NCBI GenBank assembly: GCA_964388055.1
Contig: CAYLXU010000004.1
Location: forward strand, 1-32,273
DNA length: 32,273 nucleotides
Reading direction: 5' to 3'
Origin: CAYLXU01 sp964388055
GTDB taxonomy: Bacteria > Patescibacteriota > Minisyncoccia > UBA6257 > JACRHW01
Numbering within the stretch: position 1 is the stretch's first letter; each line of letters opens with the position of its first letter. The notes under the pieces are model-generated. The model did not search any database. It was not told the origin of the DNA and saw only the letters and a list, made by a program, of their open reading frames with translations. The translations under genes were made by a program, and so were the position numbers. This document shows positions 23,974-31,309 of this stretch, piece after piece.

Positions 23974-25401
23974 ATGACGGTTAGAACTCGCAAAATTCTT
24001 TTTTGGCTTTTTTTGTTTGTGTTTCTCGTAGGAGGACCGGGCATCATTCTCTATATAAGCGGATATCGAATTGGTCTGGAATCCGGAAAAATTGAAAAGG
24101 TCGGAGGAGCGTTTGCAAAAACAAACGTGCGCAATTATGAAGCAACTCTTAAAAGTAAGTACAAAACTGTTCACTATCCTGTAACAAATGAGTTGTTTGT
24201 TTCAAGTCTTACACCAGGAATATATACGTTAGAAATTAAAAAAGAAAACTTCCAGCCCTGGCAAAAACAATTTTCTGTACGCCCCAGTCTTGTTACCTCC
24301 TTCAAATCGATCATCTTGCTCCCCACTGTCCTAAATCCAGAACCTGTTCTCAAAAAAACACAGGTCCTTCAATCCTTCTCTCTTTCACCCGATGCAAAAA
24401 CACTCATACTCCCTGAACCAAAAACATCTACGCTCTCTCTCCACAACGTGAGTTCTGGCGAACTCGTAAACAATATTAAAGAAAAAAACGCAGAACATAT
24501 TGTGTGGCTCGCAAACAATTCTTCATTTTTCTATCAAAAAAACGAATCTATTACGAGCACGACGCTTTTCTCCCAAAATAAAACTACAAACATTCAAACC
24601 ACATTTACCCGCTCACTAAACGGCGTACGACTTCCTACAAAGCCAATAATTAAACAAATTTATGCGCACCCGTTTGAAACCAAGCTTGTTGTGCACACAA
24701 ACGTCGGCGTGTTTGCCTTTGATCCGGTAAAATCACAATCAGTTCTCCTCACTGAGATAGATCCAATTGCCATTGCGTTCAAGAACTCAAACATGTTTTT
24801 TTTGGACAAGACAGGAAAACTCTATAGCGAAAATCTCGTCACAAAAAATGTGGGAGAAGTTGCACAAAATCCCCTTCCAGAAATACAACAAACCCCCTCC
24901 CATGTGTGGGAACTCTTTGTAAGTGGTGACGAGGGCAAATTCGTTGTTCAAGATATAACAAACAAAAATCTTTTCCTCGGAACAAGAGGCGCGGAGGGTT
25001 TTATCCTTCTCGATAAAAATGCAGCCTCTCCCTCCTTTTCTGCCGACTCAAAAAAAATGGCGTACCTTAAAAACGGAAACCCAGTGGTATATTGGATAGA
25101 AAAAGATGAAGAGCTTGAAAAAAAAGTAGCGCAAAAAGATGTCCTTGAGCTCAACACCCAACTTACCCAACTTACCTGGTACAAAGACGACTTCCACCTT
25201 TTTGGTCACGCCTCTGACAACACGCTTTACTTCTTTGAGATAGATGTGCGCCCCCCCCTTCTCACCCCAACCATCGGCACAGAAGTAGCACAATACACGT
25301 ACATTCCATCACAAAATGTTTTGTATTATCTGGACCAAGGAAATCTTCTAAAGCTTGATTTCAATTTTACAAAAACACTGGCCCCAGCCTTGGGCATCTG
25401 A
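23974..25401 (+). CDS. Membrane-anchored PEGA-domain / beta-propeller-like protein
   Basis: A 475-residue protein with an N-terminal membrane helix (about 9-30), so the rest faces outside. A PEGA-like beta domain spans about 45-110 (with LTPGIYTLEIKKENFQPWQKQF). The remainder (about 125-475) is rich in beta strands with repeated short turns such as FSLSPDAKTLIL and PSFSADSKKMAYLKNG, which look like degenerate TolB/WD40-type blades. Such PEGA-plus-propeller proteins are common in CPR genomes, but I know of no proven function; surface attachment or wall scaffolding is plausible. It is alone on the plus strand, divergent from mreB2, and its stop codon abuts the stop of the convergent nucleotidyltransferase with no gap. 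Confidence 0.75.
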   Translation: MTVRTRKILFWLFLFVFLVGGPGIILYISGYRIGLESGKIEKVGGAFAKTNVRNYEATLKSKYKTVHYPVTNELFVSSLTPGIYTLEIKKENFQPWQKQFSVRPSLVTSFKSIILLPTVLNPEPVLKKTQVLQSFSLSPDAKTLILPEPKTSTLSLHNVSSGELVNNIKEKNAEHIVWLANNSSFFYQKNESITSTTLFSQNKTTNIQTTFTRSLNGVRLPTKPIIKQIYAHPFETKLVVHTNVGVFAFDPVKSQSVLLTEIDPIAIAFKNSNMFFLDKTGKLYSENLVTKNVGEVAQNPLPEIQQTPSHVWELFVSGDEGKFVVQDITNKNLFLGTRGAEGFILLDKNAASPSFSADSKKMAYLKNGNPVVYWIEKDEELEKKVAQKDVLELNTQLTQLTWYKDDFHLFGHASDNTLYFFEIDVRPPLLTPTIGTEVAQYTYIPSQNVLYYLDQGNLLKLDFNFTKTLAPALGI

Positions 25402-26100
25402 TTAGCTAAAAAACTGCCCGTTTCTAGATGCCAAAACATCCTCTGCAGAAGCAACATCTTCGGGGTAACCAATGGGATGCCAAAAATGCGCACGAACCAC
25501 CTGAATATGACGCTTTTCTGCCCACACCCCTATTTGTCTTGTAAGGTTATATTCTCCGTTTGCCATTTGCACTTTTGGCACATCAAAAATTTCATGGTCT
25601 AAAAGGTGTACCCCTATTAACGCCAAGTTGCTTGGCGGATTGGGGTGTTTTTCATAAATAGAGATAAGGCGCCCCTTCTCTCCCACCTCGCACACCCCAA
25701 ACCGCTCGGGGTGCGGGGTTTCTTTTACGAGTATTGAAGGGACGGTTTGCATGCAATTTGCTATATCATGCGGATGATAGAGGTCGTCTGCATACATTAC
25801 AAGAAAAAGATCTTTTTGGAGCTTGTCCTTTACAAGCTCCAACGCATGCGCCGGACCCCGTGGAGCATCTTGCCATATATATGATATACGACGCCCATCA
25901 AATTGTTCCCCAAAATAGGTTTTTACCACATCCCCCTTATACCCAATCACCAAAATTACTTCATCAACCTCTTTTGGAAGAACGCGAATCGTATGCTCGA
26001 GAATTGGCTTGCCCCCAACGCACACCATTGGCTTAGGAACGTGCTCTGTAAGCGGAAGAAGACGCCTTCCTTCACCAGCAGCCAAGATAACTACTTGCAT
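25402..26100 (-). CDS. Sugar-1-phosphate nucleotidyltransferase
   Basis: A 232-residue enzyme of the RmlA/GlmU-type nucleotidyltransferase fold, which makes NDP-sugars from sugar-1-phosphate and NTP. The signature AAGEGRRLLPLTEHVPKPM (7-25) contains the G-x-G-x-R loop and catalytic Lys23. D105/D106 in VMYADDLYHP should bind Mg. NPPSNLALIGVHLL and HFWHPIGYPEDV are the sugar-binding and closing segments. There is no C-terminal left-handed helix domain, so it is a stand-alone nucleotidyltransferase, more like glucose-1-phosphate thymidylyl/uridylyl than GlmU. Sugar and nucleotide are not determinable. It may feed the glycosyltransferase pathway of this window. Confidence 0.9.
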   Translation of the reverse strand: MQVVILAAGEGRRLLPLTEHVPKPMVCVGGKPILEHTIRVLPKEVDEVILVIGYKGDVVKTYFGEQFDGRRISYIWQDAPRGPAHALELVKDKLQKDLFLVMYADDLYHPHDIANCMQTVPSILVKETPHPERFGVCEVGEKGRLISIYEKHPNPPSNLALIGVHLLDHEIFDVPKVQMANGEYNLTRQIGVWAEKRHIQVVRAHFWHPIGYPEDVASAEDVLASRNGQFFS

Positions 26101-26146
26101 ATTTTTAAATTTAAGTACCGGGATTGTTTCGTATTTAGAATCTTCA

Positions 26147-27380
26147 TTACAAAACTCCTTTCTTGATTTTATTTCTTATGTTCTCCACAAACGTGTTGAA
26201 ATAAAAGAGATTATGGAGTGTAAGCAAACGCAAGGCGGTAATCTCTTTCGCTTTGTAGAGATGCGAAATATAACTACGCGTATAATGTGTACACACCTCA
26301 CAACAACATTTTTTATCAAGCGGCTTCTTGTCCTTAAGAAGTCCTGATTTAGCGAGATTCAACTTTCCTTCTGAAATAAACGCAACCCCATGCCGCGCAT
26401 AATGTGTAGGCACAATACAGTCAAACGTATCTACACCGGATTTAATCACCATTTCCATGTCCTCAAGATACCCTATCCCAAGAAGATGTCTTGGCTTCTC
26501 CTCTGGCAAATGAGGCATCGTCCATTCAAGTATATCCCTCATTGTTTTTTTAGACGAACCAAGATCTCCTCCAATTCCGAACCCCAAAAAAGGAAGCCCA
26601 CCAATATACCTCGCGCTCTCTTCTCTCAAATCCTTAAAACGTGAACCTTGGACAATTCCAAAAAGTGCTTGTTTCCCTTTTTTGACTTTCAAACACATTC
26701 GCTCCCATTCATGTGTACGCTTTAATGATTCCTTTATATACTCATAGGTCGCAAGCGGCGAAGTGCACTCATCGAAAGCAAAAATAATATCTGCCCCTAA
26801 AGATTCTTGAATTTTCATCGACTCCTTTGGTCCTAAAAAAAGTTCTCTCCCGTCAACCGGGGAACGAAAATGCGCCCCCTCGGAAGTAATTTTAACTGAT
26901 TTGGGCTGGGATTTCTCATGCACCAACTCGGTGTGAGAACCAGGAAAAAACTTTAAAACTTTNNNNNNNNNNNNNNNNNNNNNNNNNNNNNNNNNNNNNN
27001 NNNNNNNNNNNNNNNNNNNNNNNNNNNNNNNNNNNNNNNNNNNNNNNNNNNNNNNNNNNNNNNNNNNNNNNNNNNNNNNNACTAAAAACCTGAAACCCAC
27101 CGGAATCCGTCATAAGCGGACGGCCCCAATTCATAAATTTGTGCAACTTTCCCATCTGTTTCACTACTGCCTCCCCAGGTTTTAAGTGGAGATGAAATGT
27201 GTTTGCAATCAGGAGCTGACTTTTCGTCCTCAAGACATCCTCCGAAGTAAGCGTTTTAACAGTGGCTTGTGTTGCAACCGGCACAAAAGCAGGAGTCTCA
27301 ATTTCTCCGCGTAACGTCTTTAGTATCCCCACTCGTGCTCTGCTTCTTTTTGAACGTTTTATTATTGAAAACTCGATCAC
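26147..27380 (-). CDS. tgt: Queuine/preQ1 tRNA-guanine transglycosylase, interrupted by an assembly gap
   Basis: Exchanges G34 of GUN-anticodon tRNAs for a queuine-type base. The 100 codons before the gap run to LMTDSGGFQVFS; the 272 codons after it (including stop) begin KVLKFFPGS. The second part contains GPKESMKIQESLGADIIFAFDECTS, the nucleophile region VDTFDCIVPTHYARHG and the zinc motif CCCEVC with a later His in TLHN. The known bases total exactly 372 codons while the N run is 118 long, which is not a multiple of three. The apparent frame break is therefore an artefact of the gap size. The KVLKFFPGS...QPKSVKI stretch is an insertion that E. coli Tgt lacks. PTHYARHG replaces the usual PTRNARNG. 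Confidence 0.93.
26963..27080. other. Assembly gap (118 N) inside tgt
   Basis: A run of 118 unknown bases. The flanking tgt frame is intact and falls on codon boundaries at both edges, so the true missing length must be a multiple of three. Based on how Tgt proteins align, I expect only about 10-12 missing residues; the N length is probably a placeholder estimate. Confidence 0.95.
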
Positions 27381-27385
27381 AATTT

Positions 27386-27460
27386 AAAATGCAAATCTCA
27401 AAATTAAAAATTATGGTGTGAAATTTTTTAAAATTTCACATTTCTATAATTTTGCATTTT
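27386..27460. repeat. A+T-rich nested inverted repeat between ychF and tgt
   Basis: The outer arms AAAATGCAAA (27386-27395) and TTTGCATTTT (27451-27460) enclose an inner perfect palindrome with 11-base arms TGTGAAATTTT / AAAATTTCACA around TT (27417-27440). Flanking stretches tcaaaattaaaaat and atttttaacttttga also match each other inverted, with one base difference. It lies in the 103-base spacer and could terminate ychF transcription or be a small repeated element. Confidence 0.7.
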
Positions 27461-27483
27461 GATTTTTAACTTTTGAATTTTTA

Positions 27484-28494
27484 TTATCCATGCCGTATCA
27501 CCATCACATCTCCATCGGAGACAATGTAATCCTTACCCTCTAAGCGTAACCACCCCTTCTGTTTTGCCTCATTCCACCCTCCTGCATCCAGCAACTTATC
27601 CCACCCAATTACCTCCGCCTTAATAAACTTATGCTCAAAATCAGTGTGAATCACACCGGCCGCTTGGGGCGCCTTCATCCCTCGCGTAATTGTCCAGGCT
27701 CGTGTTTCATCCTCTCCTGTTGTGAGAAAACTAATAAGACCAAGAACGTCATACGCCTTCTGTATTAATTCGTTTATATCATCTACCAAAGCAATGTTTG
27801 CTATCAAATAATCAGCATGCAGTGAGTGAACATACCCCTTTAATTCTTCCGATACCTCCTCTTCATCCCCGTTAAAGAGATATATCTGGGGTTTGGACGT
27901 CAAAAGATTAAGTTCGACGATCACTGGTTCATCTACCAGGCCATCTTCAATATTTCGTGTAAGAATATTTCTCCGTAACCCATCCTGTGTACGTTTTATG
28001 ATTTCGAGATCCTTTATCTTCTGTTTATCACCCGTCCGCGCCTCGCCTTCTAGTTTTTGGATTCTTTTCTCAACGGTTTCGAGGTCTTTCAAGATAAGTT
28101 CGGCGTTGATAATCTCAATATCACGAATTGGGTTTACGTGTTCTTCCACATGAATAATGTCGTGATCTTTAAAACAACGTACCACCTGCACTACCGCACG
28201 CACTTCCCGAATATGAGACAAAAACTGATTTCCAAGCCCCTCACCTTGATTTGCCCCCTTCACGAGTCCGGCAATATCATAAAATTCAACCACTGCAGGG
28301 ACAATACGCGCAGACCCACTCAATACCGCAAGTTTTTCTAACCTTTCATCGGGAACAGGAACAACGCCCACGTTGGGGTCGATAGTGGCAAACGGATAGT
28401 TCGCAATCGTCACCGACTGCTTTGTAATCACCTTAAACAAAGTTGATTTCCCCACGTTAGGGAGCCCAACAATTCCGATAGAAAGTTTGCTCAT
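27484..28494 (-). CDS. ychF: Ribosome-binding ATPase/GTPase YchF
   Basis: Obg-family P-loop NTPase that prefers ATP and associates with ribosomes. I choose the ATG at 28494 (336 residues). The first 15 codons of the longer frame are A+T-rich leader. G1 is GIVGLPNVGKSTLF, followed by NYPFATIDPNVG and G3 DIAGLVKGANQGEGLGNQFL. The G4 position is LFNGDEE rather than NKxD, as known for YchF. A coiled-coil insertion and a C-terminal TGS domain (FLTTGEDETRAW, GVIHTDFEHKFIKAEV) follow. It is divergent from the 51-residue gene at 28583. Confidence 0.96.
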   Translation of the reverse strand: MSKLSIGIVGLPNVGKSTLFKVITKQSVTIANYPFATIDPNVGVVPVPDERLEKLAVLSGSARIVPAVVEFYDIAGLVKGANQGEGLGNQFLSHIREVRAVVQVVRCFKDHDIIHVEEHVNPIRDIEIINAELILKDLETVEKRIQKLEGEARTGDKQKIKDLEIIKRTQDGLRRNILTRNIEDGLVDEPVIVELNLLTSKPQIYLFNGDEEEVSEELKGYVHSLHADYLIANIALVDDINELIQKAYDVLGLISFLTTGEDETRAWTITRGMKAPQAAGVIHTDFEHKFIKAEVIGWDKLLDAGGWNEAKQKGWLRLEGKDYIVSDGDVMVIRHG

Positions 28495-28522
28495 ATAAAG
28501 TACAAAAAGTATATCGAAAATG

Positions 28523-28551
28523 TTGACAGAAATCAACAAATATTCTATTTT
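28523..28551 (+). promoter_or_regulatory. Promoter of the 51-residue protein gene
   Basis: A perfect TTGACA (28523-28528), a 17-base spacer and TATTTT (28546-28551). The start of transcription would be near 28558, about 13 bases before the GGAGG ribosome site. Confidence 0.65.
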
Positions 28552-28582
28552 TCTTTATAACCTGGAAAAAGGAGGGATTCTT

Positions 28583-28738
28583 GTGCGTCCTCGACACAAA
28601 AGACTCCGCGGACTGATGAGAGCGGTAAAAGGACTACTCATCCACAACGCAAAGAAACGGGCATATCGTTGCCCCTGTGCGCACTGCATGGAAGTGAAAA
28701 ACAGACGAAAGAATGCAAGAGACGACAGTAAGCCTTAA
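28583..28738 (+). CDS. Small basic protein with a Cys cluster, 51 residues
   Basis: I do not recognise it. I choose the GTG at 28583 because GGAGG (28571-28575) sits 7 bases before it and a good promoter lies just upstream. An in-frame ATG at 28520 overlaps the promoter and is rejected. The protein is very basic: RPRHKRLRGLMRAVKG, then CPCAHC (about residues 31-36) and the tail KNRRKNARDD. The Cys cluster could bind a metal, and the charge suggests RNA or DNA binding. A terminator follows directly (28745-28767), so it is a complete single-gene unit, with signals much stronger than most genes here. A ribosome-associated or nucleic-acid-binding role is only a guess. Confidence 0.75.
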   Translation: MRPRHKRLRGLMRAVKGLLIHNAKKRAYRCPCAHCMEVKNRRKNARDDSKP

Positions 28739-28744
28739 AAGCAT

Positions 28745-28767
28745 CCGCCTCAAAACGGCGGTTTTTT
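28745..28767 (+). terminator. Terminator of the 51-residue protein gene
   Basis: Arms CCGCC/GGCGG with a 7-base loop followed by six T, starting 6 bases after the stop codon. Confidence 0.85.
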
Positions 28768-28785
28768 AATTTCCACTTTTGAAAG

Positions 28786-29967
28786 TTACCTCAACGAATT
28801 TTTGCCGCGAAGATCTCTGTGATATGCAACCGCAAAACGGTGTGCTTCATCCCGTACCTTGATGAGCACATTTTCATCTTCCAAAAATGCCCTATCCCCC
28901 ACAAACTCATTTTTCTTCCTCTCCGGCCCCTTCGCAATACCTACGACTGGAGTTGAGATTCCGAGATCTCGCAATGTTTTTTTTGCAATATTTACCTGAG
29001 GCACTCCACCATCTACCAAGACAATATCCGGAATAATCCAGTTATGTGAGAAACGGCGCCTTAACACTTCTCCCAACATTGCAACATCATTGGAACCGAT
29101 AACTGTTTTTATTTTAAATTTTTTGTATTCGTCTTTTTTGGGTTTTCCATTTTCGAACACCACCATAGACCCAACCGCTGATGTGCCAGAGATATTTGAA
29201 ATATCGTAACCTTCTATACGAACATGTAGCATCTTGTGTGTTGTATCTTGTACGTCACTTTCTCGAACCAAAGCCGTGTCTTGAATATGTTGCAACGCAA
29301 AAATTTGATGTTTTATTTTTTCCGCCTTTTCGAATTCCAAATTCTTGCTTACACGTTTCATTTCTTTTTCTAACTCACCGATAATTTTTTTCTTCTTTCC
29401 TTCAAAAAAATCTTTAAGGTATCTGATTTGTTTTTGGTACTCTCTTCTCCCCATCACGCCGATGCACGTCCCGGGGCAGAGACCTATCTGATAATCAAAG
29501 CACGGCTTCTTTTCCTTTCCCACACGTTTTTGCTCATGAACATTCCACGGAAATATTTTTCTTAAAATTCTCATTGCCTCGCGCGCATCGCTTGCAGATA
29601 CAAATGGACCAAATCTTTCTCCCTCAACGTTTGATCTTCCCCTTACCAAAAGAACTCTTGGAAAATCTTCTTGAGTAAATTCTACATACAAAAAACTTTT
29701 GTTATCCTTTTCACGTACGTTAAAAGGTGGCTGATATTTTTTAATCAATTCCGATTCAAGCATTAATGCCTCAAGCACGCTTTCTGTTTTTTTGTATTCA
29801 ATCAACCGAATTTGAGAAACAAGATGCTCGATCCGTGCATCGTGCGATCGCATAAAATAACTACCCACACGACGTTTTAAATTACTTGCCTTTCCAACAT
29901 AAAGCACACGAGCATCCTCGCCCTTCATTATGTAAACACCAGGAGTTTCAGGAAAGTTTTTATACAT
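28786..29967 (-). CDS. uvrC: Excinuclease UvrC, lacking the C-terminal HhH domain
   Basis: Dual-incision nuclease of UvrABC nucleotide excision repair. With the ATG at 29967 it has 393 residues. The GIY-YIG domain is at the N-terminus (FPETPGVYIM, LYVGKASNLKRRVGSYF). The Cys motif CFDYQIGLCPGTC, a UVR domain (LEFEKAEKIKHQIFAL) and an RNase H-like nuclease domain follow (GYDISNISGTSAVGSMVVF with the catalytic Asp; DIVLVDGGVPQV; RDEAHRFAVAYHR). It stops at DLRGKNSLR, exactly where other UvrCs continue into the helix-hairpin-helix pair, so about 200 residues of a normal 600 are missing or shortened. Another ATG at 29976 is possible. Neither start has a Shine-Dalgarno site. Confidence 0.93.
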   Translation of the reverse strand: MYKNFPETPGVYIMKGEDARVLYVGKASNLKRRVGSYFMRSHDARIEHLVSQIRLIEYKKTESVLEALMLESELIKKYQPPFNVREKDNKSFLYVEFTQEDFPRVLLVRGRSNVEGERFGPFVSASDAREAMRILRKIFPWNVHEQKRVGKEKKPCFDYQIGLCPGTCIGVMGRREYQKQIRYLKDFFEGKKKKIIGELEKEMKRVSKNLEFEKAEKIKHQIFALQHIQDTALVRESDVQDTTHKMLHVRIEGYDISNISGTSAVGSMVVFENGKPKKDEYKKFKIKTVIGSNDVAMLGEVLRRRFSHNWIIPDIVLVDGGVPQVNIAKKTLRDLGISTPVVGIAKGPERKKNEFVGDRAFLEDENVLIKVRDEAHRFAVAYHRDLRGKNSLR

Positions 29968-30008
29968 GAAAAACATTTGAATTACGTTCAAATACTTTGC
30001 CACAAAAG

Positions 30009-30029
30009 TTATCCACAATCAATATTGTG
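30009..30029 (+). promoter_or_regulatory. DnaA-box-like site and overlapping palindrome
   Basis: TTATCCACA (30009-30017) matches the DnaA-box consensus exactly. It overlaps an inverted repeat CACAAT-caat-ATTGTG (30014-30029) that covers part of the -35 box of the plus-strand gene. It lies in the divergent region between uvrC and the 76-residue gene. A regulator site is plausible, but a single 9-base match can occur by chance. Confidence 0.4.
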
Positions 30030-30052
30030 CAGATACGAACCAAATTTATAAT
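30025..30052 (+). promoter_or_regulatory. Promoter of the 76-residue membrane protein gene
   Basis: TTGTGC (30025-30030), a 16-base spacer and a perfect TATAAT (30047-30052). The transcript would start near 30059, giving a leader of about 30 bases containing the strong ribosome site. Confidence 0.65.
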
Positions 30053-30089
30053 AAAGATAGTTCTTCGAAAAATAAAGGAGGTGAAAACA

Positions 30090-30320
30090 ATGAAGGAGCT
30101 CATGGAGAAAGTTGGCGGAGCAGCTGACTACATCGGCAGTCTTGCCATGGCAGTTGTCGCCGCGGTGGCGATCCTTGCGCTCATCGGAGCGTTGTATGGT
30201 CCCGCGTCTGCGTTTATTACAGGGCTTGTGGCTCTTGGAACTAGTGCGTTCGCGACCTCTGGTATGGTCGTCCTCACCGCAGCTGGCGTTCTCGCTCTCT
30301 GCAAATATCTCAAGGGTTAA
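30090..30320 (+). CDS. Small G+C-rich hydrophobic membrane protein, 76 residues
   Basis: I do not recognise the family. The ATG at 30090 is preceded by AAAGGAGGTGA (30074-30084), a near-perfect complement of the 16S rRNA tail, at ideal spacing; an in-frame ATG at 29997 lies upstream of the promoter and is rejected. The protein has a short amphipathic start (MKELMEKVGGAADY), then two Ala/Gly/Val-rich hydrophobic stretches (about 15-37 and 42-72) and ends CKYLKG. There is no cleavable signal peptide. By my count the gene is about 56% G+C, whereas neighbouring DNA is mostly 30-42%. Consensus promoter, ribosome site and terminator point to strong expression. Possible types are a pilin/VirB2-like subunit, a holin-like or bacteriocin-like peptide, or an abundant envelope protein; none is supported by a specific motif. 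Confidence 0.85.
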   Translation: MKELMEKVGGAADYIGSLAMAVVAAVAILALIGALYGPASAFITGLVALGTSAFATSGMVVLTAAGVLALCKYLKG

Positions 30321-30369
30321 TCCGTAAAATCCTTCCAAGCTCCCGAAATGTAACACCAAAAAATAATAT

Positions 30370-30399
30370 AGCTACTCGCCTCCGAGTAGCTCTTTTTTT
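30370..30399 (+). terminator. Terminator of the 76-residue protein gene
   Basis: Perfect 9-base arms AGCTACTCG/CGAGTAGCT with a CCTC loop, then C and seven T. It lies 50 bases past the stop codon. The rest of the 30321-30472 spacer shows nothing else. Confidence 0.92.
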
Positions 30400-30472
30400 C
30401 TTTCTATTCAATGCCCTTGCATCTACTCAGTGGTACATGCCGCACAATAACACATCATCATGACAATATAAT

Positions 30473-31294
30473 TTATGAACGTAGTTTATATTTATTTTTT
30501 GTGTAGTGCAAAAATCCTTCTCTAATAAGGTCAGACAAAAGTTTTTCTAAACGCACAGAATCTTCTTTAATAAGAAATGAGATTTCTTTTTTTGTTTTTT
30601 CTTTTCCGTCATTCAGCACCCTAATTATCGCTCCGCGAACTTTTCGGTTTGATCCTTCGAACTTTGATTGCCGATGATACGCCGCACTTCTTTTGTTTGG
30701 GTTATCTCTTTTTAAAACTTCGGCCAGATGTGTCCCATAATCCATGAGAGCCCAATACCATTCACGGGGATTCTTTTTTGAAAGAACGCTTCTCAAAAAA
30801 GGCATCAGTTCATCATCTCGTATATTTTTTCTATCTCCAAAAAAATGATAAATAAAAACACGACGAATGTTTGTCTCAATGAATACAGTAGGAAGATTAT
30901 ACGCAAACGCAACAATGGATCCAGCTGTTGCCTTCCCTATTCCTGGAAATGTTAGAAGCACCTCAGGATCATTTGGGAGTATACCGCTATATTCGTTTAT
31001 AATTTTTTCGGAAATTTTTTTGAGTGCAATCGCCCGTCTATTATACCCCATCCCTTCCCACAGTTTTAGAATTTTGGACAAAGGAGCTTTCGCAAGACTA
31101 AAAAAATTTGGGAACACTGAAACAAATTGAGGATATTTTTTAAGTACCCGGCTGACCTGAGTCTGTTGCAACATAATTTCAGAAACAAGAATACAATACG
31201 AATCTTCTGATTCCCGCCACGGCATAGACCGCTTGTGCTTTTTATAATAATTCCAAACAGTCCTCCTCAATTTTTTAATTTCTTCGCTTTTCAT
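30473..31294 (-). CDS. MutY-like adenine glycosylase without Fe-S cysteines
   Basis: A HhH-GPD DNA glycosylase of the MutY type, which removes adenine opposite 8-oxoguanine. SEIMLQQTQVSRV carries the catalytic Glu (E39). LWEGMGYNRRA and the hairpin TFPGIGKATAGSIVAFAY follow. The second catalytic acid, normally Asp in LDGNV, is Glu here (E140 in FIETNIRRVF). After ALMDYGTHL, where MutY has four Fe-S cysteines, there are none: the segment is KRDNPNKRSAAYHRQSKFEG. The C-terminal Nudix-like 8-oxoG-reading domain is replaced by a winged-helix-like stretch (about 216-272, KVRGAIIRVLNDGKEKTKKE). It is 273 residues against about 350 for E. coli. Whether it still prefers A:8-oxoG is not known, so I do not give a gene symbol. 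Confidence 0.88.
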   Translation of the reverse strand: MKSEEIKKLRRTVWNYYKKHKRSMPWRESEDSYCILVSEIMLQQTQVSRVLKKYPQFVSVFPNFFSLAKAPLSKILKLWEGMGYNRRAIALKKISEKIINEYSGILPNDPEVLLTFPGIGKATAGSIVAFAYNLPTVFIETNIRRVFIYHFFGDRKNIRDDELMPFLRSVLSKKNPREWYWALMDYGTHLAEVLKRDNPNKRSAAYHRQSKFEGSNRKVRGAIIRVLNDGKEKTKKEISFLIKEDSVRLEKLLSDLIREGFLHYTKNKYKLRS

Positions 31295-31309
31295 AACACT
31301 ACATATTCA

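Noticed and set aside
26916..27100. Apparent frameshift that splits tgt into two genes
   Set aside because: The shift is produced only by the 118-base N run; flanking codons are in frame if the gap is a multiple of three.
28520..28582. ATG start 21 codons upstream of the 51-residue protein
   Set aside because: The ATG lies at the promoter -35 box, so it would not be in the transcript.
30009..30017. Replication origin suggested by a DnaA-box match
   Set aside because: Only one exact box is evident here, with no dnaA or dnaN neighbour and no box cluster, so it does not support an origin.
29997..30089. N-terminal extension of the 76-residue protein
   Set aside because: It would start upstream of the promoter and ignore the excellent ribosome site before 30090.
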